Assembly: GCA_030950395.1 (NCBI GenBank)
Contig: JAUZRP010000011.1
Span: 54,070-118,069 of the forward strand
Direction: 5' to 3'
Length of the DNA stretch: 64,000 nucleotides
Origin: Desulfonauticus sp.
Lineage (GTDB): Bacteria; Desulfobacterota; Desulfovibrionia; Desulfovibrionales; Desulfonatronovibrionaceae
Shown one piece after another: positions 63,888 to 64,000 of this stretch. The notes under the pieces were generated by a model that was not told the origin of the DNA, searched no databases, and saw only the letters and a program-made list of their open reading frames with translations. A program made the translations under genes and the position numbers. The first letter of the stretch is position 1, and every line of letters starts with the position of its first letter.

Positions 63888-64000
63888 TCAAACCTGATCC
63901 AAAACAAACTCTGCCTCAAATTCCCTAGCTTCAAAAGTAACAATCTTTATCTTTACTCTTTTATCTTTAAACAACAAGTAGGGGGTTTCCAGGCTTAATT
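63888..64000 (-). CDS. C-terminal end of an unknown protein, cut by window edge
   Basis: 37 codons remain: PYLLFKDKRVKIKIVTFEAR to FVLDQV, then TGA. No family can be assigned from so short a piece. It ends 57 bp before the tRNA(CAT). Confidence 0.5.
   Translation of the reverse strand, partial: LSLETPYLLFKDKRVKIKIVTFEAREFEAEFVLDQV

Overview
The window is a bacterial chromosome segment that is AT-rich and densely coding, with most genes on the minus strand. The gene set points to a Gram-negative, flagellated anaerobe of the Desulfovibrionales type. LpxB indicates lipid A, and there is a psd-pssA-leuA-leuC-leuD-leuB run, a split IMP cyclohydrolase, a minimal SufBC system, a cobalamin methyltransferase and two sigma-54-like promoters at the flagellar rod operon. 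The genus assignment is inference; no 16S rRNA gene is present.

Layout. 1-9 kb: lpxB (cut by the window edge), mnmE, a coiled-coil membrane protein, then the leucine and phosphatidylethanolamine genes in one probable operon. 9-14 kb: a CgeB-like glycosyltransferase, ybeY, phoH, and the cysteine pair cysE-cysK. 14-16 kb (plus strand): hisH-hisF and a small ORF. 16-18 kb: moaC, dnaJ, rpoZ. 18-22.4 kb: a gliding-type ABC exporter with a DUF4340 protein. 22.5-24.3 kb (plus strand): a TtcA-like protein and an M23 peptidase. 24.5-31.6 kb: a zinc-ribbon protein, a TrmJ-like methylase, a YchF-like GTPase, secF-secD-yajC and a class II aldolase. 31.8-37 kb: initiator tRNA, proB, obgE, typA, rpmA, rplU. 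37-43.4 kb: a methylase remnant, comF, a flavoprotein, a glycosyltransferase, an MBL hydrolase, a nitroreductase and a probable globin-coupled EAL phosphodiesterase. 43.6-50.3 kb: cbiF and the flagellar operon flgB-flgC-fliE-fliF-fliG-fliH-fliI. 50.5-54.4 kb: a TPR protein behind a sigma-54-like promoter, IMP cyclohydrolase, hflX (apparently with an AUU start) and plsY. 54.5-56.6 kb: tRNA-Phe, an orphan CARF-HEPN (Csx2/DxTHG) protein and a Q-rich small protein. 56.6-59.2 kb: a YdjM-like protein and sufB-sufC. 59.5-63.3 kb: a decayed genomic island with a Fic N-terminal fragment, an internally deleted IS3 element, a broken HicAB pair, an orphan ribbon-helix-helix antitoxin and an internally deleted tyrosine integrase, lying against the 3' end of ssrA (tmRNA). 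After ssrA come a tRNA(CAT) gene and the end of an unknown CDS.

Best leads for something undescribed: (i) the lone CARF-HEPN effector with no CRISPR or cas gene in the window, followed by the Q/R/N-rich protein with a very strong ribosome binding site and a 34-bp palindrome; (ii) a family of about 100-125 bp intergenic elements with terminal inverted repeats AACTGCAAAA/TTTTGCAGTT; (iii) divergent sigma-54 promoters controlling the rod operon and an unlinked TPR gene; (iv) hflX initiating at ATT. No CRISPR array was seen on either strand.
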